A DNA stretch of 13,323 bases from JABEVB01 sp049965775 (GTDB lineage Bacteria; Planctomycetota; Phycisphaerae; WQYP01), in contig JBMFVX010000082.1 of the NCBI GenBank assembly GCA_049965775.1, positions 1 through 13,323 of the forward strand, in the 5' to 3' direction. This document shows positions 6,861 through 13,323 of this stretch, piece by piece; positions within the stretch are counted from its first letter, which is position 1; each line of letters opens with the position of its first letter. The notes beneath the pieces were generated by a model. The model saw only the letters and a program-made list of their open reading frames with translations, was not told the origin of the DNA and made no database searches. The position numbers and the translations under genes were made by a program.

Positions 6861-8117
6861 TCACGCGGGCCTCGGAAATATCTTCTCCATATGCCGGTGG
6901 AGAATATTACCCGTGACATTGCGTGCAATGACCGCTTCAAACTCCGCCAGAGCACCCAGATATTCATCGCCTAGCTGGGCCGCAACTTTAAAGCCCACAT
7001 GAATAAGCTGCCGCATGTTGGCGTTGTACGCCGGGCACTTGGGATCGTGCTGCAGAGCCGCAACATACTCGGCGCTGCTCCAGGCAGTCACTTGCTGGGT
7101 GGTTGGTAATTTGCTGCGGTCAATATCTATTACTGTGGCGTAGGGTGCGCAGAGTTCATCACAGCGCTCAAGCGCCTGGGCATATATCTTTTTGGCAATT
7201 TGCAGCCCGCGTCCTCCCGCCATGGCCAGACCGATAACCTCCTCCAGCCAGGTGGTACCGGCGGTTTTGATGTGCAGCCCGGCGCCGGTAGCCGCAAGGG
7301 TCTGGCGAATCGGCTCATAGATCGAAAACTTGTCACTGCCCGAATGGACGCTGAGTTTCAGGTTCGCCGGCAAACCCAGATGTTTTACTGCATATGCTAT
7401 TACAGCCACGTCATCGGCAAACTCTTTGGCAAACTGCGCCACGTCGCCCTGATAATCCACTCCTTTGTTGAAACGGCCGGTGAACTTGGGCGCGATGGTT
7501 TGAATCGGAATTTTTTCAGCGGCTATGGCAGCCAAAATCAACAACAGTTCGCGTGGGGTTTGCGGCGCGGATGTTTCATCCATTGAAATTTCGGGGATAA
7601 AATTTGAGGCGCCGAGTTTCCCGGCAATATACCGATAAATGCGCCCCGCCTCTTTTACGGCCGCCAGATATTTTTGCGCTACAACAGCGACATCGGCCCG
7701 GGCAATATGCACCGGCTCCGCAATGCCGCCGATGCTCAGCGAGCCTATCAGCGGCCGCACCGCCTGCGAAAACGCATCCACCTCGGCGGAGGCGGCGGGC
7801 TTGCCGATGTGGTCGGCAACGTCCATGGTAAAAAAGTCGCTGCAGGCTAAAAATCGCTCCACTGTGGCAAGGCCGATATGGTCGGCATCCACATGGTACG
7901 CGCCCTTGAAACCCAGCGCCTTTACTGCGGCATCGGCCTCGGCCCGAACAGACAGCGGCTCGGTATGCACAATGTTGTGCTCGCGGTTGGACTTATTCCA
8001 AACCGGCGATATGGCTGCGCCGCCGGCTTTTTGGTACTCCATAAATGCCATCAGCTGCGCTTTGCCCTGCCGACCGAATCGGTCACCTATGCCAAAACTA
8101 TATTTCGCTATTTGCAT
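6861..8117 (-). CDS. uxaE: Tagaturonate epimerase family protein (UxaE)
   Basis: UxaE interconverts D-tagaturonate and D-fructuronate, a cytoplasmic step of galacturonate breakdown that spares the reductase/dehydratase detour. The 418-residue protein begins MQIAKYSFGIGDRFGRQ, the usual start of the Bacteroides-type members. Other marks are PVWNKSNREH (39-47), HVDADHI (75-81, likely metal or substrate ligands), DFFTMDVADHIG (94-105), IPEISMDE, FNKGVDYQGD (216-225), KLSVHSGSDKFSIY (254-267) and HIKTAGTTWLEE (282-293). ATG 8115-8117 is chosen for this homology; the frame stays open upstream to 8411, but that part runs through the RNase P 3' end and a terminator. The ribosome site is weak (AAAGG, 10 bases away). 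No other hexuronate gene is nearby, so the exact substrate is inferred from the family. Confidence 0.85.
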   Translation of the reverse strand: MQIAKYSFGIGDRFGRQGKAQLMAFMEYQKAGGAAISPVWNKSNREHNIVHTEPLSVRAEADAAVKALGFKGAYHVDADHIGLATVERFLACSDFFTMDVADHIGKPAASAEVDAFSQAVRPLIGSLSIGGIAEPVHIARADVAVVAQKYLAAVKEAGRIYRYIAGKLGASNFIPEISMDETSAPQTPRELLLILAAIAAEKIPIQTIAPKFTGRFNKGVDYQGDVAQFAKEFADDVAVIAYAVKHLGLPANLKLSVHSGSDKFSIYEPIRQTLAATGAGLHIKTAGTTWLEEVIGLAMAGGRGLQIAKKIYAQALERCDELCAPYATVIDIDRSKLPTTQQVTAWSSAEYVAALQHDPKCPAYNANMRQLIHVGFKVAAQLGDEYLGALAEFEAVIARNVTGNILHRHMEKIFPRPA

Positions 8118-8162
8118 AGGGATTATGCCTTTATATGAAGTCTTAACTATATCGCCTTTTAC

Positions 8163-8189
8163 ATTATGCAGTCCCGGCAGAATTGGCAA
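8163..8189 (-). promoter_or_regulatory. Possible uxaE promoter
   Basis: On the minus strand TTGCCA (8189-8184) and CATAAT (8168-8163) each match five of six consensus bases, though the spacer is only 15. Transcription would begin about 40 bases before the uxaE ATG. A perfect 10-bp palindrome, ATACATGTAT (8214-8223), lies 24 bases upstream of the -35 and could be an operator. The adjoining minus-strand text GGTATAC resembles part of the ExuR/UxuR-type site TTGGTATACCAA, but the match is incomplete. Confidence 0.35.
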
Positions 8190-8319
8190 GGCAGACGACG
8201 TGCACGCAGGCCGATACATGTATACCACGCAATCCGCGGCATGATGCGATGGAACCCGCAGAGCGTGTTTTGGCTCCGGGAGATTTATCAGCAACCGCCC
8301 GCTGCCCGATGCTTTGGGC

Positions 8320-8357
8320 AAAAATGGTCGGGCCGCGGAGGGTTGGTCCGCGGCCCG
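8320..8357 (-). terminator. Intrinsic terminator of rnpB
   Basis: A perfect 11-bp GC-rich stem, CGGGCCGCGGA (8329-8339) with TCCGCGGCCCG (8347-8357), closes a seven-base loop. On the minus strand it is followed by ACCATTTTT (T-run 8324-8320). It begins four bases beyond the mature 3' end of RNase P RNA. Confidence 0.9.
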
Positions 8358-8360
8358 ATT

Positions 8361-8844
8361 GCGGGATTGACCGATAAGCCGAATTCTGTACCGCTTGGCG
8401 GCGGCGGCCATTTATCTGGGAGCGGCATTGCTGCCGCCCTCGAGCGACCTACCCGGAGCCTTAAGCCCCCCCGTTGGCTTATGCCGCAAGCGGCACTTCG
8501 CTACTAAGGCAGACAAACCTTCAGCACGCCGCGTGAAACCATTGACGGGGACTCACACGGCAGCGGCCGAAGGATGCGTCGGGTCAACGCGTCGGCTCCC
8601 TATTTGGTCTTGCACCCGGTGGGGTTTGCCTTGCCGGTTCTGTCACCAGAACCGCGGTGCGCTCTTACCGCACCATTGCACCCTTACCTGCCGCCAAAGG
8701 CGACATCGGCGGTATGTTTTCTGTGGCACTTTCCCGCGCCGCCGACTTTAACTCGACGACGGGTGGGCGTTACCCACCACCGTACCCTGTGGAGTTCGGA
8801 CTTTCCTCCCGGCTTTCGCCGAGCGGCCGCCTGGTCACTCCTGC
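8361..8844 (-). ncRNA. rnpB: RNase P RNA, bacterial type A, with enlarged P16/P17 arm
   Basis: This is the catalytic RNA that trims tRNA 5' leaders. The minus strand carries all the conserved blocks: GAGGAAAGTCCG (8808-8797), AGTGCCACAGAAAACATACC, AGGTAAGGGTGCAA, GGTGCGGTAAGAGCGCACCG, GCAAGACCAAATAGGGAG and CGGGTAGGTCGCT, then CCCAGATAAATGG and the closing ACAGAATTCGGCTTATCGG. The ends were set by helix P1: bases 8844-8833 (GCAGGAGTGACC) pair with 8372-8361 (GGTCAATCCCGC), with two mismatches. The length is about 484 nt, against 377 in E. coli. Nearly all the extra lies between GGAGCC (8599-8594) and GGCTCC (8460-8455), where 133 nt are enclosed instead of about 18. It has its own promoter and an intrinsic terminator. 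Confidence 0.96.
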
Positions 8845-8851
8845 AGCAACT

Positions 8852-8881
8852 ATGTTACAAATCGCGGCCGGCAAATGCCAG
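8852..8881 (-). promoter_or_regulatory. Probable rnpB promoter
   Basis: On the minus strand CTGGCA (8881-8876) and TAACAT (8857-8852) each match four of six consensus bases with an 18-base spacer. The RNase P 5' end at G8844 lies eight bases after the -10, which is the expected distance for a start site. It sits just past the stop codon of the HAD gene. Confidence 0.5.
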
Positions 8882-8931
8882 CAGGCTGCATGCTTGGTTA
8901 CACAGGCCTGCCTGCCCGAAAACAGCACGTT

Positions 8932-9639
8932 TTACGCAGTCAGTAAATGATTAAGCTCGTTGAGGTTTACATCAGCAAGGCTGGCGACGGCCTGATCCGC
9001 CCATTGACGAACCTCCCGAAGACTGCTGGTGGTAGCGACGCCAATGACCTTCAGGCCCGCAGCGTGCGCAGCGGCCGCGCCGCCGGCGGTATCCTCAAAC
9101 ACCACCGATCTCTGCCGGGCGAGCGATCCATCGGCCCGTATATTCAGAAGATCAAAGGCCTTGTTGTAACCTTCGGGTTCCGGCTTGCTGCGCCGCACGT
9201 CATCTATTGAAACAATCACCGGAAAGTGCCGCTCTAAACCAAACGCGTTAAGCAGGGGAACAATTTCATCGCGGCGGGCGCCGCTGCAGATGCCGCGCTG
9301 CACACCGCGTGCCTGCAGATGCTCCACCAAGTCTCGAACGCCTGGCAATGGCGATAAAACCCCGCCAAGCTGCCCCGCAAATATCTGATCCTTATGGCGG
9401 CAAAGCTCATCGAGAAGGCTATCATCAGCCGCGATGCCGGCGTCTGACAGTATGTGGGCAAAGGCCTCGCGGTTGCCATACACCATGTAGTTCCGCACGT
9501 ACTGCTGCGGCGAGATATGAATTATGCGTCCCACGCGATCGGCGAAGGCCGCCAGCACGCTGTTGTAGCATTCCAAGTGCAAGGCTTCGGTGTCGGCGAT
9601 AACACCGTCAAAATCAAAAATTACGCAACCGGCGGCCAT
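8932..9639 (-). CDS. HAD-superfamily hydrolase, beta-phosphoglucomutase-like
   Basis: The 235-residue cytoplasmic enzyme has all four HAD motifs: FDFDGVIADTE (nucleophile Asp9, acid/base Asp11), GICSGA (Ser119), RRSKPEPEGY (Lys152) and VVFEDTAGG (Glu182-Asp183). The helical cap between residues 15 and 90 is of the C1 type found in beta-phosphoglucomutase and CbbY-like sugar-phosphate phosphatases. Substrate choice between mutase and phosphatase cannot be read from the motifs. ATG 9637-9639 has GGAG five bases upstream; the frame is open further, but homology starts at this Met. It is divergent from the membrane-protein gene at 9801 and lies directly upstream of rnpB on the same strand, so some read-through into rnpB is possible. 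Confidence 0.88.
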   Translation of the reverse strand: MAAGCVIFDFDGVIADTEALHLECYNSVLAAFADRVGRIIHISPQQYVRNYMVYGNREAFAHILSDAGIAADDSLLDELCRHKDQIFAGQLGGVLSPLPGVRDLVEHLQARGVQRGICSGARRDEIVPLLNAFGLERHFPVIVSIDDVRRSKPEPEGYNKAFDLLNIRADGSLARQRSVVFEDTAGGAAAAHAAGLKVIGVATTSSLREVRQWADQAVASLADVNLNELNHLLTA

Positions 9640-9697
9640 AACGTCTCCACGGCGATCTTTGCGGACCGGCCAGCATCGTGCCGGGCGCAGTGGTTGC

Positions 9698-9726
9698 ATC
9701 ATGCCGCAGATACGGGCAATTGTCAC
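9698..9726 (-). promoter_or_regulatory. Probable promoter of the HAD gene
   Basis: On the minus strand GTGACA (9726-9721, five of six) and CATGAT (9703-9698, four of six) are 17 bases apart. The leader to the ATG at 9639 would be about 50 bases. The -35 box lies back to back with the -35 of the divergent plus-strand promoter. Confidence 0.45.
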
Positions 9727-9730
9727 GCAG

Positions 9731-9759
9731 ATGACGCAGTCGCCGGCAAACGCTACAAT
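9731..9759 (+). promoter_or_regulatory. Probable promoter of the membrane-protein gene
   Basis: ATGACG (9731-9736, four of six) and TACAAT (9754-9759, five of six) are spaced by 17 bases. The start site would be near 9766, about 35 bases before the ATG at 9801. Confidence 0.5.
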
Positions 9760-9800
9760 GAAATCATTGCGAATGGATTCGTAGTCTATTGGAGCGCATG

Positions 9801-10601
9801 ATGGACTTTTTGCTCCCGCATCAGGTGACATTTTCGCTGATTATTGCAGCGGTGCTGGGCCTGCTCGTCGGTTTTACGCTATGGCTTCGGGGCTATAAAT
9901 CAGCGCGGCTGGTGCTGACCGTGCTGCTGACCGCGGCCGGCGCTCTTTGGGGATATATTGCCCCGCACTATTGGCATAACGCGCCTGTGGCCATTGTCTG
10001 CAGCATATTGGTGGGCGTTACCGGGGCGGTTTTGGGCTATGTGGGTTTTCGATTGATGCAGGCGATTCTGGTGGCTCTGCTGGCGGTTCTGCTGGTTGCC
10101 GGCGTTATGGCCCACAATGCCGGGGCCTTTGCCAAGCCGCCACCACCGCATAAAAACACCGCCGCCGAAAATCTTGCCGCCCACGCGCTGGACAAAGCAC
10201 AGCCGGCGGCACAAGATCGGGCATGGAAGTATTGGCAGCAAGGCTACCATGAAGTACAGTATCGCTGGCGTCAGTTCGATGCCCTGCCCGTAACAACACT
10301 TAAGCCGATTAAACGTGCGGCCATTGCCACAGGCATTGTGGTGCTGGCGTTGGGATTAGTTTTTGCCAAGCCCTGCAGTTTGGTATCCACAAGTTGGATT
10401 GGCGGGCTGCTGGGCCTGTGGTCGCTGGGCGTTTTGGCAGAATGGCTTAAGCCGGGTTCGCCCAAAATGGCATTTAAGTACATACCCGAAGCGCAGTTAA
10501 TTGTGGCGGTGGGCGTGCTGGGAACTTTGCTGCAACTTGTGCAAGTCTGGATGAGCGGGCACAAGGCCAAGAAGAAGACGGCTGAAGAAAAAAAAGCCTG
10601 A
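9801..10601 (+). CDS. Polytopic membrane protein of unknown function
   Basis: I do not recognise this 266-residue protein beyond its membrane topology. The second of two adjacent ATGs (9801) is favoured by GGAG six bases upstream. Four hydrophobic helices lie at about residues 10-29, 37-55, 61-81 and 86-104. They are followed by a hydrophilic, proline- and histidine-containing loop (about 110-170) and three more helices (about 172-190, 195-214 and 231-251). The tail is very lysine-rich (GHKAKKKTAEEKKA), consistent with a cytoplasmic C-terminus. The glycine-rich helices followed by a WLRGYKSARL turn recall DUF4203/TMEM198-like proteins, but I would not assign it to that family. It is monocistronic and divergent from the HAD gene. 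Confidence 0.8.
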   Translation: MDFLLPHQVTFSLIIAAVLGLLVGFTLWLRGYKSARLVLTVLLTAAGALWGYIAPHYWHNAPVAIVCSILVGVTGAVLGYVGFRLMQAILVALLAVLLVAGVMAHNAGAFAKPPPPHKNTAAENLAAHALDKAQPAAQDRAWKYWQQGYHEVQYRWRQFDALPVTTLKPIKRAAIATGIVVLALGLVFAKPCSLVSTSWIGGLLGLWSLGVLAEWLKPGSPKMAFKYIPEAQLIVAVGVLGTLLQLVQVWMSGHKAKKKTAEEKKA

Positions 10602-10792
10602 CAGCCGCCAAAGAAAGCGGCCGGTGGCACATCGGAATGTCGCAAAGAGTAGCCATTGCCTGCCCATATTGGCCAACATTGAGACAATCTTTTACCATTT
10701 TGCGATACCAACCACAGGTGGGCCGAACAATAGAATAGGCTCATAGCATCGCTCAATGCTCACGGGCATTAGCGTCTTCCCACCCTATGTTT

Positions 10793-10820
10793 CTGCACGG
10801 AAATATTGCTGCACGGAAAT
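10793..10820. repeat. 12-bp direct repeat upstream of the DUF4159 promoter
   Basis: CTGCACGGAAAT occurs at 10793-10804 and again at 10809-10820, a 16-base period. The second copy ends about 38 bases before the extended -10 box. Two same-orientation sites about 1.5 helical turns apart before a promoter are typical of an activator or two-component response-regulator site, though no regulator is encoded nearby. Confidence 0.5.
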
Positions 10821-10854
10821 CTAATTGGATAATGCTTTCCTTTGGACTCGTTTT

Positions 10855-10863
10855 TGGCATAAT
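10855..10863 (+). promoter_or_regulatory. Extended -10 promoter
   Basis: TGGCATAAT gives the TGn element (10855-10857) directly before CATAAT (10858-10863, five of six). There is no good -35 box at the right distance, as is usual for extended -10 promoters. The start site would be close to 10870. A second possible -10, GATAAT, is at 10828-10833. Confidence 0.45.
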
Positions 10864-10869
10864 AAGGCC

Positions 10870-10986
10870 GTGCGGGTGTCGCAAAACGGCGATCCATCGG
10901 ATGGCGTATACATAAGCGCGGCACCATTCAAGGGCCAGAGCGAACCCGGCGTGGTGGTGGTGGTTGATCTCGGTCGTGTGTGTTGA
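10870..10986 (+). CDS. Possible 38-codon small ORF or gene remnant
   Basis: A GTG at 10870 opens a frame of 38 codons ending at TGA 10984-10986. The peptide contains NGDPSDGVYISAAPF and SEPGVVVVVDLG, which read like part of a folded protein and not like random translation. There is no properly spaced ribosome site (AAGG is only two bases away). However, GTG falls where transcription from the extended -10 should start, so leaderless translation is possible. The frame is also open upstream to 10825, so a decayed gene fragment is an equally good reading. No family is recognised. Confidence 0.2.
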   Translation: MRVSQNGDPSDGVYISAAPFKGQSEPGVVVVVDLGRVC

Positions 10987-11017
10987 TGTTCCCGCAATAA
11001 TCAGAAATGCACCCTAT

Positions 11018-11042
11018 GTCACGAGGCGGCAAGCCGCGTGAC
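11018..11042 (+). promoter_or_regulatory. Leader hairpin before the DUF4159 ribosome site
   Basis: GTCACG (11018-11023) pairs with CGTGAC (11037-11042). Inside it, CGG/CCG closes a CAAG tetraloop, leaving three unpaired bases. The structure ends 10 bases before the GGAG of the downstream gene and could influence its translation. Confidence 0.35.
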
Positions 11043-11063
11043 GAAACAGCTTGGAGTTTATGC

Positions 11064-13259
11064 ATGCGCATGGTGTTGGCCCGTAAATCGTTGATATCTG
11101 TGATGGCATTAAGCCTGTCGGCCGCGGCAATGCTGGCGCAAGCGCTGCGGGCCGCCCCACCGGTAAGCAGCGAGCAAGTCGTTAACGCCATCCATCGCGG
11201 CGTGGCCTACCTATTGGCGCATGAGAATCCGAAAACCTGTTGGGAAACCGGCATCAAAGCCGGCAATCTTCGCCTGTCTGCCAAACCCAAAGCCAAAACT
11301 GTCGCTGTTGATCAGTACGGCGGCGAAACAGCTTTGGTTACAGAAGCTCTCCTTGATGTGGGCCAAAGCCTCAAAATGCCTGAACTCAACATCTTTCACC
11401 CCGCCATGCAGAATGCCCTAAAGTTTTTAACTAAACTTCGGCCATTAACCACCTATTCGGCTTCATTCCAAGCCAATTGCATGACGCTATTGCCGCGGAA
11501 GAGTCGCTACATGCGTGCACTGCGCTATGACGATCGCTATCTGCTGCTCTCCATGCACGCTAACGGAGCGTACTACTACGCTCATGAGCCATTCCTGGGG
11601 CCGAACCCCGTTATCTCCGGCTATTGGGACAACTCCAATACACAATATGGCGTGCTGGGAATGTGGGCCGTGGCCCATGCCGGCCTCGAAGTGCCCATCC
11701 GCTATTGGCGATTGGCGGCCATGCATTGGCGCAAAACACAATATCCCAACGGCGCGTGGAATTACGTACAATGGGGCTTTCCAAATAAACCAGTTACAGC
11801 TAATGAAGCACGTTGGCAACCTTTTACCCCAGCCGGCGTTGCCAGCTTGTTTATTTGTGATGAATACTTGTTTGCAAGCCCGCGACTTCATGCCGTGGCA
11901 GACCCTAATATTCTTGGTGGCTTGGCCTACATTAAAGCGAATTTCCAACCTAATACCACCGATCTTTACGCCATGTACGGGATCGAACGCGTCGGCCTCG
12001 CCAGCGGCCTGAAAACTTTTGGCAACAACGACTGGTATCTCGACTTTGCCAACACCCTTGTTCATAACCAACTGGGAGACGGAAGCTGGAGCGGGAACCT
12101 TGGTCTTGTAAAAGAGGACAGCAACGTCGGCACCGCCTACGCCCTGCTGATATTAGACCGCGGCCTGAACCCGGTGCTTATCAACAAACTCTGGTACGGC
12201 AATAGCTATTACGGCCAATGGAACAGCCGCCAGCGCGATGTCGCCAACTTCACCAGTTGGCTAAGCACCACGTTTGAAGCCCCGCTGAACTGGCAGGTGG
12301 TAAACATCAGCACGCCGGCGCATGAATGGCTCGACTCGCCGCTACTGTATATCGCCGGGCATAAAAATCCCAAATTTTCCAAGGATGAGATCGCCAAAAT
12401 CGGCCGTTATATGGACGATGGCGGCTTGGTGGTGGCCAACTGCGACGGACAAACCCAACGCTTTAAGCGAGCCATGATGAAACTGGGTGAGGCGGCGGAA
12501 AATAACCAATATTCCTTTAAACCGCTCGACCGCACCAGTTTGATTTACCACATGCAGCCCTGGTATCACCCGCAAACCTTCGGCAAATTGCTGGGGCTTT
12601 GGAATGGGGTACGCTACCTCATGATTATCAGCACCACCGATTGGGGTGCCGCGTGGCAGGCGCACCGCTTCAACGAACGCGACCGCTGGGAGTTGCCCGC
12701 CAATATTTATTTTTATGCCACCGGCAACAGTTCGCTCTCCGACAGGCTCCATTCGCTGGCGGTAAGCCCCGGCGCCGGCGGAAGCGTGCATTTAGCTATT
12801 GGTCAATTGCAATATGCCGGAAACTGGAACCCCGAATCGGCCGCATGGCAGCGATTCAGCAACATCGCATCGAGCCAGTATGGCATGTCGGTGAACCTGC
12901 AGAACATTCCAGCCGGCCAACTGCAACCCAAACATGCCTGCCCGCTGCTGCACATGTTGGGCACAGGTAAGTTTGCGCTTACATCATCGCAGGTTGCGGA
13001 TCTTAAATCTTACCTGAATGCCGGCGGCATGCTTTTTGGCGAGGCGGCCGGCGGCGACCTTGATTTCACCAACAGCTTTTCAGCCCTCGTACAGCAATTG
13101 TTTCCAGGACAGCATCTGCAGGATGTACCCGCTGCTTCCAGCCTCTTTACCGGCCACAACCCCGGCGGCGCCGATGCCACACACGTTACTTACCGCAAAT
13201 ATTTTGTTAACCAGTATGGCATTAAACGAACACCCTCCCTGCTGGGCCATAGGCGCTAA
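11064..13259 (+). CDS. Secreted DUF4159 protein with QW-repeat toroid domain, probably C-terminally shortened
   Basis: ATG 11064 is chosen because GGAG lies seven bases upstream and a Sec signal peptide follows at once (RMVLARKSLISVMALSLSAA, then ALRA before APP). The 731-residue product is therefore exported. Residues about 35-400 form a prenyltransferase/squalene-cyclase-like alpha/alpha toroid with QW-type motifs QYPNGAW (226-232) and QLGDGSW (336-342). Two DUF4159-like modules follow: DSPLLYIAGH with MDDGGLVVANC (from 424), and ACPLLHMLGT with LNAGGMLFGEA (from 625). Such proteins are typical of planctomycetes; the function is unknown, and the fold recalls glutamine-amidotransferase-like domains without catalytic residues. 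The family normally continues after YGIKRTPSLLG with a strand carrying an R..V..S..D pattern; here only HRR and a stop remain. No second gene follows before the window ends. Confidence 0.8.
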   Translation: MRMVLARKSLISVMALSLSAAAMLAQALRAAPPVSSEQVVNAIHRGVAYLLAHENPKTCWETGIKAGNLRLSAKPKAKTVAVDQYGGETALVTEALLDVGQSLKMPELNIFHPAMQNALKFLTKLRPLTTYSASFQANCMTLLPRKSRYMRALRYDDRYLLLSMHANGAYYYAHEPFLGPNPVISGYWDNSNTQYGVLGMWAVAHAGLEVPIRYWRLAAMHWRKTQYPNGAWNYVQWGFPNKPVTANEARWQPFTPAGVASLFICDEYLFASPRLHAVADPNILGGLAYIKANFQPNTTDLYAMYGIERVGLASGLKTFGNNDWYLDFANTLVHNQLGDGSWSGNLGLVKEDSNVGTAYALLILDRGLNPVLINKLWYGNSYYGQWNSRQRDVANFTSWLSTTFEAPLNWQVVNISTPAHEWLDSPLLYIAGHKNPKFSKDEIAKIGRYMDDGGLVVANCDGQTQRFKRAMMKLGEAAENNQYSFKPLDRTSLIYHMQPWYHPQTFGKLLGLWNGVRYLMIISTTDWGAAWQAHRFNERDRWELPANIYFYATGNSSLSDRLHSLAVSPGAGGSVHLAIGQLQYAGNWNPESAAWQRFSNIASSQYGMSVNLQNIPAGQLQPKHACPLLHMLGTGKFALTSSQVADLKSYLNAGGMLFGEAAGGDLDFTNSFSALVQQLFPGQHLQDVPAASSLFTGHNPGGADATHVTYRKYFVNQYGIKRTPSLLGHRR

Positions 13260-13323
13260 CTTAACGCAGGTGGTTTCCGCTTCCTTTTACCGTGGCATAG
13301 GCCCTTGCGAATAGTCGGCCAGT

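Larger units (their letters stand above)
10602..11063. other. Intergenic region upstream of the DUF4159 gene
   Basis: Bases 10602-10745 hold nothing I can support. A hairpin at 10750-10774 (CGCT-AATGC pairing with GCATT-AGCG, one bulged C, six-base loop) is followed only by TCTTCC, so it is at best a weak terminator. Further on come a 12-bp direct repeat, an extended -10 promoter, a small open frame and a hairpin just before the ribosome site, listed separately. Confidence 0.6.

Noticed and set aside
8118..8411. Upstream extension of the uxaE frame
   Set aside because: It runs through the RNase P 3' end and the rnpB terminator, while family homology begins exactly at Met 8117.
8395..8954. 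Overlapping plus-strand open frames across the RNase P region
   Set aside because: They are chance frames on the antisense strand of a structured RNA gene.
10605..10630. GCCGC/GCGGC hairpin after the membrane-protein gene
   Set aside because: The stem has only five pairs and no T-run follows, so it is not supported as a terminator.
1..13323. tRNA genes, CRISPR arrays, intact transposases or a defence-system cluster
   Set aside because: None were seen on reading both strands. The genes present are housekeeping, carbohydrate-related or of unknown function.

Overview
The window looks like moderately GC-rich chromosomal DNA from a free-living, polysaccharide-using bacterium. Planctomycetota (Phycisphaerae-like) is the best guess. 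The reasons are a double-module DUF4159 protein with QW-type toroid repeats, a large unrecognised secreted protein, a Tat-targeted glycoside hydrolase fragment, a Bacteroides/planctomycete-style UxaE, and a type A RNase P RNA with an enlarged arm. This assignment is inference; there is no 16S rRNA or other decisive marker here.

Layout. 1-509: the N-terminal end of a glycoside hydrolase family 2 protein (minus strand), broken off at about base 75, next to short periodic and inverted repeats that could be a mobile-element end. 510-872: no intact gene, but the plus strand holds a frameshifted relic of a DUF433 (VapB-like) antitoxin. 873-2859: a minus-strand operon of rex, an SGNH hydrolase and a DUF2127 membrane protein. 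The last gene carries an exact 23-bp tandem duplication that appears to have shifted it past its old stop codon. 2860-3096: back-to-back promoters for rex and for a large secreted protein of unknown function (3097-4941), which ends at a clear intrinsic terminator. 5045-6337: a convergent cytoplasmic DUF1444-type protein. 6338-6860: nothing supported. 6861-8117: uxaE (tagaturonate epimerase family). 8320-8844: RNase P RNA with promoter and terminator. 8932-9639: a HAD phosphatase/phosphomutase, divergent from a polytopic membrane protein (9801-10601). 10602-11063: intergenic, with a 12-bp direct repeat, an extended -10 promoter and a possible 38-codon small ORF. 11064-13259: the secreted DUF4159 protein, which seems to stop short of the usual family end.

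How the genes fit together. Most are single transcription units of housekeeping or carbohydrate type. UxaE (hexuronate catabolism), the HAD enzyme (sugar-phosphate chemistry) and the GH2 fragment point to plant or algal polysaccharide use, while Rex links gene expression to the NADH/NAD+ ratio. I did not find a convincing new multi-gene system. The most interesting signals are the enlarged RNase P arm, the duplication-driven stop-codon bypass, the antitoxin relic and the possible leaderless small ORF.
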